DNA of 64,000 nucleotides from Pseudovibrio brasiliensis (lineage in GTDB: Bacteria; Pseudomonadota; Alphaproteobacteria; Rhizobiales; Stappiaceae): contig NZ_CP074126.1 of NCBI RefSeq assembly GCF_018282095.1, forward strand, positions 606,501-670,500. The letters run 5' to 3'. Positions 1-8,589 of the stretch are shown here, in pieces. Every line of letters starts with the position of its first letter. Position 1 is the first letter of the stretch. Made by a program: the position numbers and the translations under genes. The notes below the pieces were generated by a model, which was given only the letters and a program-made list of their open reading frames with translations, was not told where the DNA came from and made no database searches.

Positions 1-27
1 CTGCTGCAAATGACCAAGGAGAAGTAA
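1..27 (+). CDS. 3' end of an upstream gene (partial)
   Basis: Frame 1 reads eight sense codons (LLQMTKEK) and then TAA at 25-27, as expected for the tail of a gene entering from the left. An AAGGAG sequence at 16-21 lies in its last codons and may serve the next gene. Too little is visible to name a product, and nothing excludes chance. Confidence 0.35.
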   Translation: MLQMTKEK

Positions 28-44
28 TCGGTCAGTCTGCTGAA

Positions 45-1436
45 GTGGAAATCACAGAACCTAAGAGTTCCATAGATAGTGCACGCTTGTTTGGCGAACT
101 GGATGCGCTCGCATTGGACATGGCCTCAGCTGCGGGAGAGCTGGATGCCGTTAACAACACTGCAGGCGCCCTGAAAACAGCCATGGAAAGCCTTCAGGAA
201 GCTTCTGGGCGCGTTGTTGAAAGTAATCGGGAGGTAAGCTCAGCCGTTGAACAGACAGCAGAGCAGACGACCAATGCTCGCGATACCATGTCGAAGTCTC
301 AGGAAGTAGTGACGGACGCACTCGCCAACATCAACAGTCTGTCGGCAACCATCAGCAACATCAATCGTCAACTGGAAGGCCTCCAGGCCTCGTTTGCCAA
401 CGTACGTCAGTTCTCTAGTTCCATTGACGCCATCGCCCGTCAGACCAACCTTTTGGCCCTCAACGCAACAATTGAGGCAGCTCGTGCAGGCGAGGCCGGC
501 AAAGGCTTTGCTGTGGTTGCCAGCGAAGTTAAGGCGCTTGCTACGCAAACCACAGTCGCGACTGAGCAAATTGACCAAACCATCCTTCAGCTCGGCAAAG
601 AAGCAGATACTCTGGTGGATCTCGGTAAAGGCGCACTTGATACAGTAGCGACTGCTGAAAACGGCACACAGTCCATCAACGATCTCTTCCACGAGCTGGA
701 AGCGATGGTCGATAACATCTCTGCTAACACAGACTCCATCCGCATCGCCTGCGCAAACAATGACGCAGATACAGACGAACTGCTGCGTAATCGCGATGAA
801 ATGGTCGGTGTGGTTTCTGCTAATGCAGAGAGCATTGAGCAGGTATCCGGCCAGATGCTCGGAACATCACAAACAGCCGATGCCCTGCTTGCCGAAGTTG
901 CCGTCGAACATGGCGACAATCTCAATCAGCAGATGATCGAGTACGCCAAGGATGCTGCTGCTAAAACCATGGAAGCCTTTGAAGGCGAAGTGGATGCAGG
1001 CCGCATCTCAATCAACGATCTCTTTGACTTCAACTACACCCCGATTGAAGGCTCAAACCCCGTCCAGTTCATGGCGTCCTTCACGCAAATGACTGACCGG
1101 GTGTTGCCTGATATTCAGGAACCAGTCAAAGAGCTGGATCCACATATCATCTTCTGCGCTGCACTGGATAAAAACGCCTATCTGCCAACGCACAGCAAAG
1201 AGTATTCCAAACCTCAGGGCAATGACCCGGTCTGGAACGCCGCCAACTGCCGCAACCGCAGAATGTTCGACGATCGCGCTGGCCTGAATGCAAGCAAGAA
1301 CACCAAAGAGTACAGCTTGCAAACCTATCGCCGGGATATGGGCGGCGGAGAGATCATGATGATCAAACTCGTCTCAGCCCCCATCTGGATCAAAGGCCGC
1401 CACTGGGGCAACACCCTCATCGCTTTCAATGCGTGA
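45..1436 (+). CDS. soluble methyl-accepting chemotaxis protein with C-terminal sensor-like domain
   Basis: A 463-residue chemoreceptor. The highly conserved signalling hairpin is present near residues 125-165 ([20 protein letters not shown], then [15 protein letters not shown]), the part that contacts CheA and CheW. No transmembrane segment is visible, so it should be cytoplasmic. Residues about 310-463 form a separate domain rich in conserved motifs ([28 protein letters not shown]), which I recognise as a C-terminal sensory module of soluble alphaproteobacterial MCPs. The reading frame stays open to the window edge, but a stop at 25-27 in another frame suggests an upstream gene ends there, so GTG 45 is used. 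A strong AAGGAG at 16-21 is too far from it, so the exact start is uncertain. Confidence 0.85.
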   Translation: MEITEPKSSIDSARLFGELDALALDMASAAGELDAVNNTAGALKTAMESLQEASGRVVESNREVSSAVEQTAEQTTNARDTMSKSQEVVTDALANINSLSATISNINRQLEGLQASFANVRQFSSSIDAIARQTNLLALNATIEAARAGEAGKGFAVVASEVKALATQTTVATEQIDQTILQLGKEADTLVDLGKGALDTVATAENGTQSINDLFHELEAMVDNISANTDSIRIACANNDADTDELLRNRDEMVGVVSANAESIEQVSGQMLGTSQTADALLAEVAVEHGDNLNQQMIEYAKDAAAKTMEAFEGEVDAGRISINDLFDFNYTPIEGSNPVQFMASFTQMTDRVLPDIQEPVKELDPHIIFCAALDKNAYLPTHSKEYSKPQGNDPVWNAANCRNRRMFDDRAGLNASKNTKEYSLQTYRRDMGGGEIMMIKLVSAPIWIKGRHWGNTLIAFNA

Positions 1437-1456
1437 TTACATCAATTGTAAGAGCT

Positions 1457-1509
1457 AAAAAACAAAAGCCCCACACTCATTCCTCTTGTTGAGAGGGGAG
1501 TGTAGGGCT
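1457..1509 (-). terminator. intrinsic terminator of the YtoQ gene
   Basis: The arms at 1467-1478 and 1498-1509 pair over about 11 bp (AGCCC-ACACTC with GAGTGT-GGGCT, one unpaired base each side). On the minus strand the hairpin is followed by a U-rich run (complement of 1457-1467). It lies just past the stop of the minus-strand gene at 1547. Confidence 0.65.
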
Positions 1510-1546
1510 GTGATTTGAGAGCGTCTTCCCTTGAATTGAGAGGGGC

Positions 1547-1999
1547 TTACAGTTCGCCGCGGATCACGTAGCGCAGGAGGTCGACCACCTGATCTGGATC
1601 TTCGGCCACTGCCAGGGCTGCGGCGTCTACTTCCTTCAGTGGGTGCGTCAGTGCCGGATCGTGCAGCACGATGATGCTTTTGCCCAAAGCTGAAGCAAAG
1701 CCAGCGTCGAATGCGGCATTCCATTGGCGATATTTGTCGCCAAAGCGCACCACAACGATGTCTGCTTCAGAGAGCAGTGTCCGGGTACGGATGGCATTGA
1801 CTTGCGCACCTTTGTGGTCCCGCCAGAAATTGCTTTCTTCAGCACCCAAAATCTCAACACCGCAATCATCGCTGGCTTCGTGATCAGTAACGGCACTGTC
1901 GAAATGAACAGGCAGGCCTGCATCTGCCGCACCATGTTCAATTCGCTCTCTCCAATCGGTGTGGATCTCACCTGAAAGATAAACACGCCACGTTTTCAT
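1547..1999 (-). CDS. YtoQ family protein (nucleoside deoxyribosyltransferase-like fold)
   Basis: The protein has 150 residues and opens with the family signature WRVYLSGEIHTDW. Later motifs include DIVVVRFGDKYRQWNAAFDAG and a histidine-rich IIVLHDPALTHPLKEVDAAA stretch. The family is small, cytosolic and related in fold to nucleoside 2-deoxyribosyltransferases, but no reaction has been firmly assigned to it as far as I know. The gene stands alone on the minus strand and ends at a good intrinsic terminator. Length matches the family. Family call is firm; function is unknown. Confidence 0.85.
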   Translation of the reverse strand: MKTWRVYLSGEIHTDWRERIEHGAADAGLPVHFDSAVTDHEASDDCGVEILGAEESNFWRDHKGAQVNAIRTRTLLSEADIVVVRFGDKYRQWNAAFDAGFASALGKSIIVLHDPALTHPLKEVDAAALAVAEDPDQVVDLLRYVIRGEL

Positions 2000-2040
2000 C
2001 GGCTCGCCTTCCCCTAAGAATCTGCATTTGCCTGTAAATT

Positions 2041-2682
2041 TTAGGAGGGGTTGTAGCTTGGTTCAAGGTCAAGCAGCTTATTGGTGACTTCTTTTCGGAC
2101 ACGATCACGTTGACGTTCCAGAGAGAACAAACGGTTTTGTGCAAGCAGCAAGTCAGCTCGCGCAAGATAGGAGTCTGTTCGTGCTGCATCTGCAGCTTTG
2201 CGACACGCCTTTCCTTCTTTGCCTGACTTGCAGTCTTCACCGCGTGCTTCTTCTTCCAGTCGGTCGATGCGGCGCTGGATTTCCCAAACGGATTCCTGAG
2301 CATCGCTGGCAGATTCATTGGCTGCATAAAGCTGATTACCCAAGGAATAGCCAACTTTGAAGCTCTCTTCAGTCGCAATCGGGCAAACACCGCGGTAGCT
2401 TTTGCCCTCACGGCCCTGCTCAAAGCCGGAAATCGGCGTGCAATAGCTTTGAAGCCCAATGGTACGGCCTGCCATGTAAGCGCTTACGTCTGGCGTGACG
2501 CCATACTTGCTGCAAGCTTTGGTGTGCTCATTCAGTTTGTCAGAGGTGTAGCCGGCACGGCCATCAACGACCCCGATGCCCTGCCAATCCCCGATCTTGC
2601 AATCTTCTTCAGAAAGAGAGGCACACCCGCTCAGTGCCAACCCAAATCCCACAACAGCTAAAACTACCCGCATCCCCAACAT
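2041..2682 (-). CDS. DUF2799 domain lipoprotein
   Basis: The N-terminus is a lipoprotein signal (hydrophobic run ending LALSGC), so the mature protein should be lipid-anchored. It continues with the DUF2799 pattern: CKIGDWQGIGVVDG, a His-x3-Cys, GVTPDVSAYMAGR, then YCTP and YRGVCP, giving four to six conserved cysteines. The C-terminal third is charged and probably coiled coil (WEIQRRIDRLEEEA and LLLAQNRLFSLERQRDRV). Start 2682 places MLGMRVV before the signal; 2673 and 2700 are alternatives, and 2682/2673 have a GAAGG upstream. Function is unknown. It is divergent from the GFA gene at 2879. Confidence 0.8.
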   Translation of the reverse strand: MLGMRVVLAVVGFGLALSGCASLSEEDCKIGDWQGIGVVDGRAGYTSDKLNEHTKACSKYGVTPDVSAYMAGRTIGLQSYCTPISGFEQGREGKSYRGVCPIATEESFKVGYSLGNQLYAANESASDAQESVWEIQRRIDRLEEEARGEDCKSGKEGKACRKAADAARTDSYLARADLLLAQNRLFSLERQRDRVRKEVTNKLLDLEPSYNPS

Positions 2683-2830
2683 GCCTTCTAAACGGTCCAT
2701 CCAATCTGATAGTGCCCCGCACATCTAAATGGACAAAATTTGAATCTATGAAAACCCACATAGGAGACTTAACCTGAACGCTTGCTGAATACAAATGTTC
2801 GCGATATGTTCTCTTTATGGAATCATATAG

Positions 2831-2845
2831 CTCTCGATTCGAGAG
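2831..2845. promoter_or_regulatory. perfect palindrome between divergent genes
   Basis: CTCTCGATTCGAGAG has 7-bp arms around one base, 33 bp upstream of the first GFA gene and in the gap to the divergent lipoprotein gene. Its size suits a dimeric repressor operator. The regulator is unknown. Confidence 0.4.
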
Positions 2846-2878
2846 ACAACCCCTTTTCAGTAGGTATTGGATAGTCAG

Positions 2879-3295
2879 ATGACAAAGACCATTGAGTTTA
2901 AAGGACGTTGTTTATGTGGCGTAGTTGCCTTTGAAGGTGAGGCGCCGGACGAACCAATCAGTACCTGTCATTGCAAGCAATGTCGGCAGTGGGGGAGTGG
3001 CCCGTTTGATGCCTATAGCCTGCCTCTGAAGAACCTGAAGTTCACTGCGGGGGAAGATGCCGTCAAGTACTACGAATCCTCTGATTTTGCCCGCCGCGGC
3101 TTCTGTTCAAAGTGCGGCTCAAACCTCTTCTGGCATGCAGACCGCCACCCACAATGGAAAGATCGCATCTCAATTGCAGTTGGCACCTTGGAACAGCCAA
3201 CCGGCTTGAGTGCAGGCAACCATATTTTCTGTGCTGCAAAGGCTGATTACTATGAAATTGAAGATGGCCGCCCGCAGTATGCCCATGAGAATTAA
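2879..3295 (+). CDS. GFA/CENP-V family zinc protein (copy 1)
   Basis: A 138-residue protein of the glutathione-dependent formaldehyde-activating (GFA) family. Zinc-binding cysteines are visible as CLCG near the N-terminus, CHCKQCR, and CSKCGSNLFW. Members of the family bind zinc, and one was proposed to help S-hydroxymethylglutathione form; many paralogs have no known substrate. ATG 2879 is preferred to the in-frame TTG 2867, which would add only MDSQ. A related copy follows 63 bp downstream on the same strand, so the two probably form an operon that arose by tandem duplication. Confidence 0.85.
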   Translation: MTKTIEFKGRCLCGVVAFEGEAPDEPISTCHCKQCRQWGSGPFDAYSLPLKNLKFTAGEDAVKYYESSDFARRGFCSKCGSNLFWHADRHPQWKDRISIAVGTLEQPTGLSAGNHIFCAAKADYYEIEDGRPQYAHEN

Positions 3296-3358
3296 GGGGC
3301 AGGTGTATCCATATCGGATTGTCTTGGCAGATACGCGAAATGTATGGGGGAAGTAGGT

Positions 3359-3772
3359 ATGTCTGATCTGAAGATCTATAAAGGGAAGTGCCTCTGTGGT
3401 GAGGTTTCATTCAAAGCAGAAGCGCCCAAAAAAGAGGTTGGCCTATGCCATTGCACCATGTGTCGCCGCTGGAACAGTGGCCCGTTCCATGCTCTGGCGA
3501 TTCCATTTGATGCTTTGAAAGTTGAGAGTGGCGAAGAGAATATCTCCTATTACCGCTCATCAGATTACGCAAGACGCGCCTTTTGCAACAACTGTGGCAG
3601 CAGTCTGTTTTATCACGGAGACAAAATCCCCGAGATTGCTCATGAAGTTTACTTCAGCGCTGGGCTGCTGGAAGAGCCGGCAGGCTTGAAAATGGCAGGT
3701 CACATCTTCTGCGCCAGCAAAGGCGATTACTACGAAATAGAAGGAGACCTGCCTCAACACGAAACAGTCTAG
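3359..3772 (+). CDS. GFA/CENP-V family zinc protein (copy 2)
   Basis: A 137-residue paralog of the gene just upstream with the same order of motifs: CLCGEVSF, CHCTMCRRWNSGPFHA, and CNNCGSSLFYHGD. Identity with copy 1 looks about half by eye, so the duplication is not recent. ATG 3359 follows GGGGGAAG closely; the ATG at 3344 lies upstream of that ribosome binding site and is less likely. Its stop faces the minus-strand SDR gene. Enzyme activity is not predictable beyond zinc binding. Confidence 0.85.
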   Translation: MSDLKIYKGKCLCGEVSFKAEAPKKEVGLCHCTMCRRWNSGPFHALAIPFDALKVESGEENISYYRSSDYARRAFCNNCGSSLFYHGDKIPEIAHEVYFSAGLLEEPAGLKMAGHIFCASKGDYYEIEGDLPQHETV

Positions 3773-3823
3773 TAAAACCGGTGCAAGGTGAGCGGCTGGA
3801 TCAGAGCATGTCCCTAACAGGCT

Positions 3824-4687
3824 CTAGCTCCACCCGTTCTCCCACATATAGTCGAGTGCTTCACGATAGGTTGGGAACTTGAATTTGTACCCCAATGCCC
3901 CTTTAAGCTTCGCATTGCTTGCACGCTTCACCTCGCCATAAAACGAGATCGCCATTGGCGAAAGGTCCGCATCTTCAAAAGCAATTGCTGGCGGTGGTTC
4001 AACACCCATCAGTCGGGCGGCATACTCCACCACATCTTCAGGTGGACAAGGCGCATCATCAGAAACGTTGAAGATGCCGGATGCATTGTCCTCAAACGCA
4101 TGCTGAACTGCACCCGCAATATCACTCACGTGAATGCGGTTAAAGACCTGACCTTCCTTGATAATCCGGCGCGCTTTACCCTTGTCCAGATTGCAAAGAG
4201 CGTTCTGTCCACGGCCGTAGATACCCGCAAGGCGTAGAATGCTGACCGGGATGCCGCTTTCTTCAGAAAACGCAAGCCATTCCTTCTCCGCTTCAAGGCG
4301 CAGCTTTGAGCGTTTGGAGGTGGGATTACACTCAGCTGTTTCTGTAACCCATCGGCCCTCATGGTCACCATAAACGCCGATGGTGGAAAGGTAGCAGATC
4401 GCTGTTGGCTTCGATTCTGCTACAGCATCGCGTGCCGCGTTCAGCAAAGGATCGCCATCATCGGTTGGTGCAGCTGATACCAGAATGTGCGTTGCAGACG
4501 AAATCGCCTCTAACAGCTCATCGCTTGCTGTTTCGCCGTCAAAAAGGATCGGGTGAATCCCTTTGGATTGCAGGTCCGCCATTTTTTCTTCGGAGCGGGT
4601 CGTCCCGCCAATCCAGGAAAACTCGGTTCCGTACATTTTCACAAAATGGCGAGCTGAGTATCCAGCTCCCAAAATCAACAAGCGCAT
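3824..4687 (-). CDS. atypical SDR family NAD(P)-binding protein, YeeZ-like
   Basis: The 287-residue protein begins with a Rossmann motif (LLILGAGYSARHF, residues 3-15) typical of the YeeZ/atypical-SDR group rather than classical dehydrogenases. YLSTIGVYGDHEG, RLAGIYGRG and NRIHVSDIA follow in the order expected of NAD-dependent epimerase-like proteins. A YxxxK catalytic pair is not obvious, so activity is uncertain. It is the last of three minus-strand genes with short gaps (21 and 3 bp), sharing an operon with two RNA methyltransferase genes. Confidence 0.8.
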   Translation of the reverse strand: MRLLILGAGYSARHFVKMYGTEFSWIGGTTRSEEKMADLQSKGIHPILFDGETASDELLEAISSATHILVSAAPTDDGDPLLNAARDAVAESKPTAICYLSTIGVYGDHEGRWVTETAECNPTSKRSKLRLEAEKEWLAFSEESGIPVSILRLAGIYGRGQNALCNLDKGKARRIIKEGQVFNRIHVSDIAGAVQHAFEDNASGIFNVSDDAPCPPEDVVEYAARLMGVEPPPAIAFEDADLSPMAISFYGEVKRASNAKLKGALGYKFKFPTYREALDYMWENGWS

Positions 4688-4708
4688 TCCAAGCCCCCCG
4701 GCATACGT

Positions 4709-5545
4709 CTACAGCTTCAGATAGTTCCTGCGCACTTCATAAAGCATCACAGCCGTTGCTACAGCCAAATTCATTGAATCGGCTTGCCCCGCCTGCGGAA
4801 TTTTCACCAGATCAGAGCAAGTGTCGGCCAGTTTATCACTCAGGCCAGCTTGCTCATTGCCCATCATCAAAATGACAGGTTCTTTATACTCTACAGCACG
4901 ATAGTCCTTCTCGCCGCGCAAATGTGTACCAACCACAGGGCCCGGCCAGCTCTTGCGAAACTCAACGAACTCATCCGCAGTACAACGCACAATTGGCATG
5001 TGGAACAGAGAGCCCATCGTCGCACGTACGGTCTCAACAGCAAACGGGTCGGTTGTGTCGTCGATCAAGATAACACCTGTTGCGCCAACTGCATCACCAG
5101 TGCGGATAATAGTACCCAGGTTACCCGGGTCACGCACGCGGTCCAATGCAATCCATGTGGTTGCGCTTTTTGGGTCAATATCGCTCAGCTTCAGTGTCTG
5201 CTGCTCATAAACGCCAACAACCATCTGCGGGTTATCGCGGCGGGTGATAGCGCCAAGAACTGCCGTGTTGACCTCAAGGATCAGAGCGCCACGGGCCTTC
5301 GCCTTTGCAGCGGCTTCAAGCGCAATCTTGTTTTCACGAGCTTCCGGTCCGAGCGCTAGATAACGAACGCCCCAGCCTGCTTCCAGGGCGTCTGTTGCCA
5401 GTTTCAGACCTTCGGCAACAAACAGGCCACTCTGTCGGCGGTGTTTTCGCTGTGCAACGAGACCTTTGATTTCCTTCACAATCGGATTGGAGTGTGAAGT
5501 GATCTGCTTAACAGCACCGGGACGTTGGTTTTGCTTGAATTCCAT
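4709..5545 (-). CDS. TrmH/SpoU family RNA 2'-O-methyltransferase
   Basis: The 278-residue protein has an N-terminal RNA-binding SpoU substrate domain (HSNPIVKEIKGL, FVAEGLKLATDAL) and a C-terminal SPOUT domain with the three knot motifs: RDPGNLGTIIRTGDAVGA, MGNEQAGLSD, and IPQAGQADSMNLAVATAVML. Such enzymes use S-adenosylmethionine to methylate ribose in rRNA or tRNA. The exact target nucleotide cannot be read from sequence. It starts 3 bp after the stop of the upstream methyltransferase gene, so the two are probably co-translated. Confidence 0.88.
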   Translation of the reverse strand: MEFKQNQRPGAVKQITSHSNPIVKEIKGLVAQRKHRRQSGLFVAEGLKLATDALEAGWGVRYLALGPEARENKIALEAAAKAKARGALILEVNTAVLGAITRRDNPQMVVGVYEQQTLKLSDIDPKSATTWIALDRVRDPGNLGTIIRTGDAVGATGVILIDDTTDPFAVETVRATMGSLFHMPIVRCTADEFVEFRKSWPGPVVGTHLRGEKDYRAVEYKEPVILMMGNEQAGLSDKLADTCSDLVKIPQAGQADSMNLAVATAVMLYEVRRNYLKL

Positions 5546-5548
5546 CAG

Positions 5549-6745
5549 TTATGCTCCCTCAGCCTTAGTATTGTCAGGTGCGCTCCACCGGCTGAAGAGG
5601 GAGGTTGAGAGCAATCGTGGTCCATTAAGTTCGCGAATAGCCAGCTCACCGGATTCAATCGTTCCCGGCAGACCATCAAGGCATTCGCGCATCAATTCAT
5701 GAGAAGATAGGAAGCTGGCGCGAATGGCATAGCTCGACATTAGCAGGAACTGTGCATTCGGTGACAGCAGCTTACGCACACAAGCCAGCATATGCGGCAC
5801 GTTCTCAAAGAAGTCCCAGACTTCCCCGTTCGGTCCGCGGCCATATTTCGGTGGGTCAAGGATAATGCCGTCATAAGTGTTCCCACGGCGCACTTCCCGT
5901 TCCACAAACTTCATAGCGTCATCGCAGATCCAGCGGATCGGCTTGTCTTCAAGGCCGGAAAGCTCCTGGTTTTCGCGAGCCCAGCCAATCGCCTTTTTGG
6001 AAGCATCCACGTGAGTGACATGCGCGCCAAGGGCAGCAGGCAGCAGCGATGCCAGTCCGGTGTACCCAAACAGGTTGAGGATCTTCAGCTGGCGGTCAGC
6101 TTTCTTGATCTGCTGACCAACCCAATCCCAGTGGGCCGCCTGTTCCGGGAACACGCCAACATGGCGGAAAGACATGAACTGGCCGTTGAAGGTGGCCGGT
6201 CCGTACTTCATCTGCCAGATTTCATCGACTTGCTTGGCAAACTTCCAGCGACCTGGACCTTCTTCCTCAACGTCGCCGGTAAAGATTGCATCTGCGCGCT
6301 TCCATTCGCTCTCTGACAGGCGTGGTGCACCCATTGCTTGAGCTTCCGGACGAATGACCGTGTAACGACCATAGCGCTCCAGTTTCTGGCCATGCCCCAT
6401 GTCCAGCAGCGCGTAATCTTCCCAGCCATTCATCTCAACCATCACCGGCAAAACGCTGGCAGGCGTCTCAAAGCGGGCAGAGGTTGGCTTGTGCTCACGC
6501 ACAATCGGCTCAACGGCAACAGGTGCCGGAGCTGAACGTGGTTGCTCACGTCGATTTGAACGGTTTACAGCCGTGTTCTCTTTCTGGCCACCACGAGCGT
6601 CGCGGGCAAGGCGTGTGTCGCGTCCGTCTCGATTATCGCGTTTAGCGGCAAAACTTCGCTTCGGACCATTGTCCTTCCGCGAACCGCCTTTTTTGGATTG
6701 CGCATTGCGGGCCCGTGGAGCGCCGCCTTTTGGTGATTTACTCAA
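5549..6745 (-). CDS. class I SAM-dependent methyltransferase, RlmI/RlmK-like
   Basis: The core shows SAM motif I (LNLFGYTGLASLLPAALGA), an acidic loop (VTHVDASKKAIGWARENQ) and motif IV DPPKYGRG, a pattern of rRNA cytosine/guanine methyltransferases and relatives. An N-terminal stretch of about 80 residues is highly basic and low in complexity (many K, R, G, N), probably disordered and RNA-binding. TTG 6745 has AAAGG 8 bases upstream and begins MSKSPKGG; GTG 6793 in the same frame would add 16 residues but lacks a visible ribosome binding site. It is the first gene of the minus-strand operon with the SpoU enzyme. Confidence 0.8.
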   Translation of the reverse strand: MSKSPKGGAPRARNAQSKKGGSRKDNGPKRSFAAKRDNRDGRDTRLARDARGGQKENTAVNRSNRREQPRSAPAPVAVEPIVREHKPTSARFETPASVLPVMVEMNGWEDYALLDMGHGQKLERYGRYTVIRPEAQAMGAPRLSESEWKRADAIFTGDVEEEGPGRWKFAKQVDEIWQMKYGPATFNGQFMSFRHVGVFPEQAAHWDWVGQQIKKADRQLKILNLFGYTGLASLLPAALGAHVTHVDASKKAIGWARENQELSGLEDKPIRWICDDAMKFVEREVRRGNTYDGIILDPPKYGRGPNGEVWDFFENVPHMLACVRKLLSPNAQFLLMSSYAIRASFLSSHELMRECLDGLPGTIESGELAIRELNGPRLLSTSLFSRWSAPDNTKAEGA

Positions 6746-7101
6746 GGATGTTGCCTTTGATTTTCTGCGCACAAACGCGAGGCCAAGCCTCACGCTGAAT
6801 TCGTTTATTTAATGAAAAGGCATTAAGGCGATGACGCCCTCTGGTCAACGCTTTAGCGCAAAACAAGCTCTTTACCGTTAAGTGAGTATCCACAGTGGGG
6901 AAACTCCAGCATATCTCAGGACTGATAAAACGTCATTGTCTTCTGAAAAGAAGTTTTGAGCATCCATGACAATTTTAACACGAGAGGTACTTGTCTTTTC
7001 ACTCGATTTAAGTCCAATCTACATGACGTGGAATGCAAAAGTGACCTTAAGGCGCGGAGCCTACCTAAAGGAAGCACTGAAAAGAACGAGGGGGCCAATC
7101 C
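6746..7101. other. divergent intergenic region before coxG
   Basis: This gap separates the minus-strand methyltransferase operon from the cox cluster and must carry both promoters. Short open frames occur, but none has a convincing ribosome binding site or coherent composition. AGGGGG at 7089-7094 is the ribosome binding site of coxG. I see no RNA gene or repeat. Confidence 0.5.
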
Positions 7102-7809
7102 ATGGAAATGTCTGGAGAGCAGCAAATACCTGCGAGTCAGGAAAAGGTTTGGGAAGCTCTCAACGATCCTGAGTTGCTGAAAAAGTGTATCCCCGGTTGC
7201 GATAGTCTGGAAAAAACCTCTGACACCGAGATGACCGCAACGGTCACAGCCAAGGTTGGCCCGGTGAAGGCGAAGTTCAAAGGAGAAGTGACGCTCTCTG
7301 ATCTGAACCCGCCAAACTCCTACAAGATCTCTGGTGAAGGCAAAGGCGGCGTTGCAGGTTTTGCGAAGGGCTCAGCAGATGTAACCCTCTCAGAGAGTGG
7401 GGATGGCACTCTTCTGAGTTATGAGGTTAATGCAAAGGTTGGTGGCAAACTTGCTCAGCTAGGAAACCGACTGATCGACTCAACTGCCAAGAAAATGGCG
7501 GAAGAGTTCTTCTCTAACCTGAACAGAGAACTCGGCGGAACACCTGCGGCGGATAAGGACGAAGCGCTTGAGTCCGTTGAACTGGATCAGGGCTTGATTG
7601 AAAAAGCAAAATCAATTGCCAACGAGCACGCCATTGAAGGATCAGTTGAAGCAATCGCCGATGCAGAGCACGCATTGGAAGATGCAGTTAAGGATGTTGA
7701 AGAGAAGGTTGAAGTTGCGGCGGGCAAAGGATTTTTAGGTGGTCCGCTGGGTTGGGGCTTGATCGCCCTTATTGTTTTACTTGGACTTTATTGGTTGCTT
7801 GGAACGTAA
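7102..7809 (+). CDS. coxG: CoxG-like SRPBCC protein with C-terminal membrane anchor
   Basis: Residues 1-150 match the CoxG/SRPBCC fold (WEALNDPELLKKCIPGCDSL, TVTAKVGPVKAKFKGEV, GGVAGFAKGSADVTL). A 55-residue acidic linker follows, and the last 25 residues form a hydrophobic anchor (WGLIALIVLLGLYWLLG). CoxG proteins accompany molybdenum hydroxylases and are thought to recruit CO dehydrogenase to the membrane; the anchor fits that role. ATG 7102 follows AGGGGG with a 7-base spacer. First gene of the cluster, 186 bp upstream of coxS. Confidence 0.88.
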   Translation: MEMSGEQQIPASQEKVWEALNDPELLKKCIPGCDSLEKTSDTEMTATVTAKVGPVKAKFKGEVTLSDLNPPNSYKISGEGKGGVAGFAKGSADVTLSESGDGTLLSYEVNAKVGGKLAQLGNRLIDSTAKKMAEEFFSNLNRELGGTPAADKDEALESVELDQGLIEKAKSIANEHAIEGSVEAIADAEHALEDAVKDVEEKVEVAAGKGFLGGPLGWGLIALIVLLGLYWLLGT

Positions 7810-7995
7810 GAATTTGGCGGTCGTGATCAGTCGGGTGCGGAGAGGGCACTTGGCCGACAAATGGCCCCGCCGAATATCAAGGCCTCTGGCCTAAATTACA
7901 ACCAACTGCGTTGATAGGACGGGAGATCCTGATCAGGGCTGTTGGCTTCATAGTCTGCGGACGCGAAAAGCAGGCTTTATTGAGGGAGGAAAACC

Positions 7996-8484
7996 ATGAC
8001 GACTGTCTCTATGACGGTGAATGGAAAGCAGATTTCTGGTGAGGTCGAAGACCGCACCCTTTTGTCTACATTTCTGCGCGAAAATCAGGGACTAACCGGA
8101 ACGCACGTTGGCTGTGACACCTCACAGTGCGGCGCTTGCCTTATTCATATGGACGGTAAGGCAGTCAAATCCTGCAGCATGCTTGCTGTGCAGGCATCCG
8201 GTTCTGCTGTCACCACCATTGAAGGCATTTCTCAGAATGGCCAGCTGCACATCATGCAGAAAGCCTTTAAGGAAAATCACGGCCTTCAGTGCGGTTTCTG
8301 CACCCCCGGCATGATCATGTCCGCAATTGATATGGTCAATCGCCTTGGTACCGATCTGGACGAAAAAACAATCCGCCATGAGCTGGAAGGCAATATCTGT
8401 CGCTGCACCGGCTACCACAATATCGTCAAGGCAATCAAAGCCGCTGCTGACGAAATGGCGGAAGTCCTCGAAGCCGCAGAATAA
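7996..8484 (+). CDS. coxS: aerobic CODH-type small subunit, two [2Fe-2S] clusters
   Basis: The 162-residue protein has an N-terminal plant-type ferredoxin motif ([22 protein letters not shown]) and a C-terminal helical cluster domain (CGFCTPGM and CRCTGYHNI). This is the electron-transfer subunit that passes electrons from the molybdopterin subunit to FAD. A GAGGGAGGAAAA run just before ATG 7996 is a strong ribosome binding site. The order small-large-medium is that of form II clusters; form I clusters are medium-small-large. Confidence 0.93.
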   Translation: MTTVSMTVNGKQISGEVEDRTLLSTFLRENQGLTGTHVGCDTSQCGACLIHMDGKAVKSCSMLAVQASGSAVTTIEGISQNGQLHIMQKAFKENHGLQCGFCTPGMIMSAIDMVNRLGTDLDEKTIRHELEGNICRCTGYHNIVKAIKAAADEMAEVLEAAE

Positions 8485-8589
8485 TCCAGAATTGACTGCT
8501 CTGTAGTCCGGCTTCGCCCTGCTTCAGGTGCGTTGGACGCCCGGGCTCTATGACAGTTGCTGAAGTTAACCTTCCGGGAGGGGATGGAA

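Noticed and set aside
3-44. Chemoreceptor truncated by the window edge
   Set aside because: The frame is open to base 3, but another frame ends at TAA 25-27 in a way that looks like a preceding gene. Start at 45 is more likely, though not certain.
6966-7172. Small plus-strand frame before coxG
   Set aside because: It overlaps the coxG start in another frame, has no good ribosome binding site and no recognisable content.
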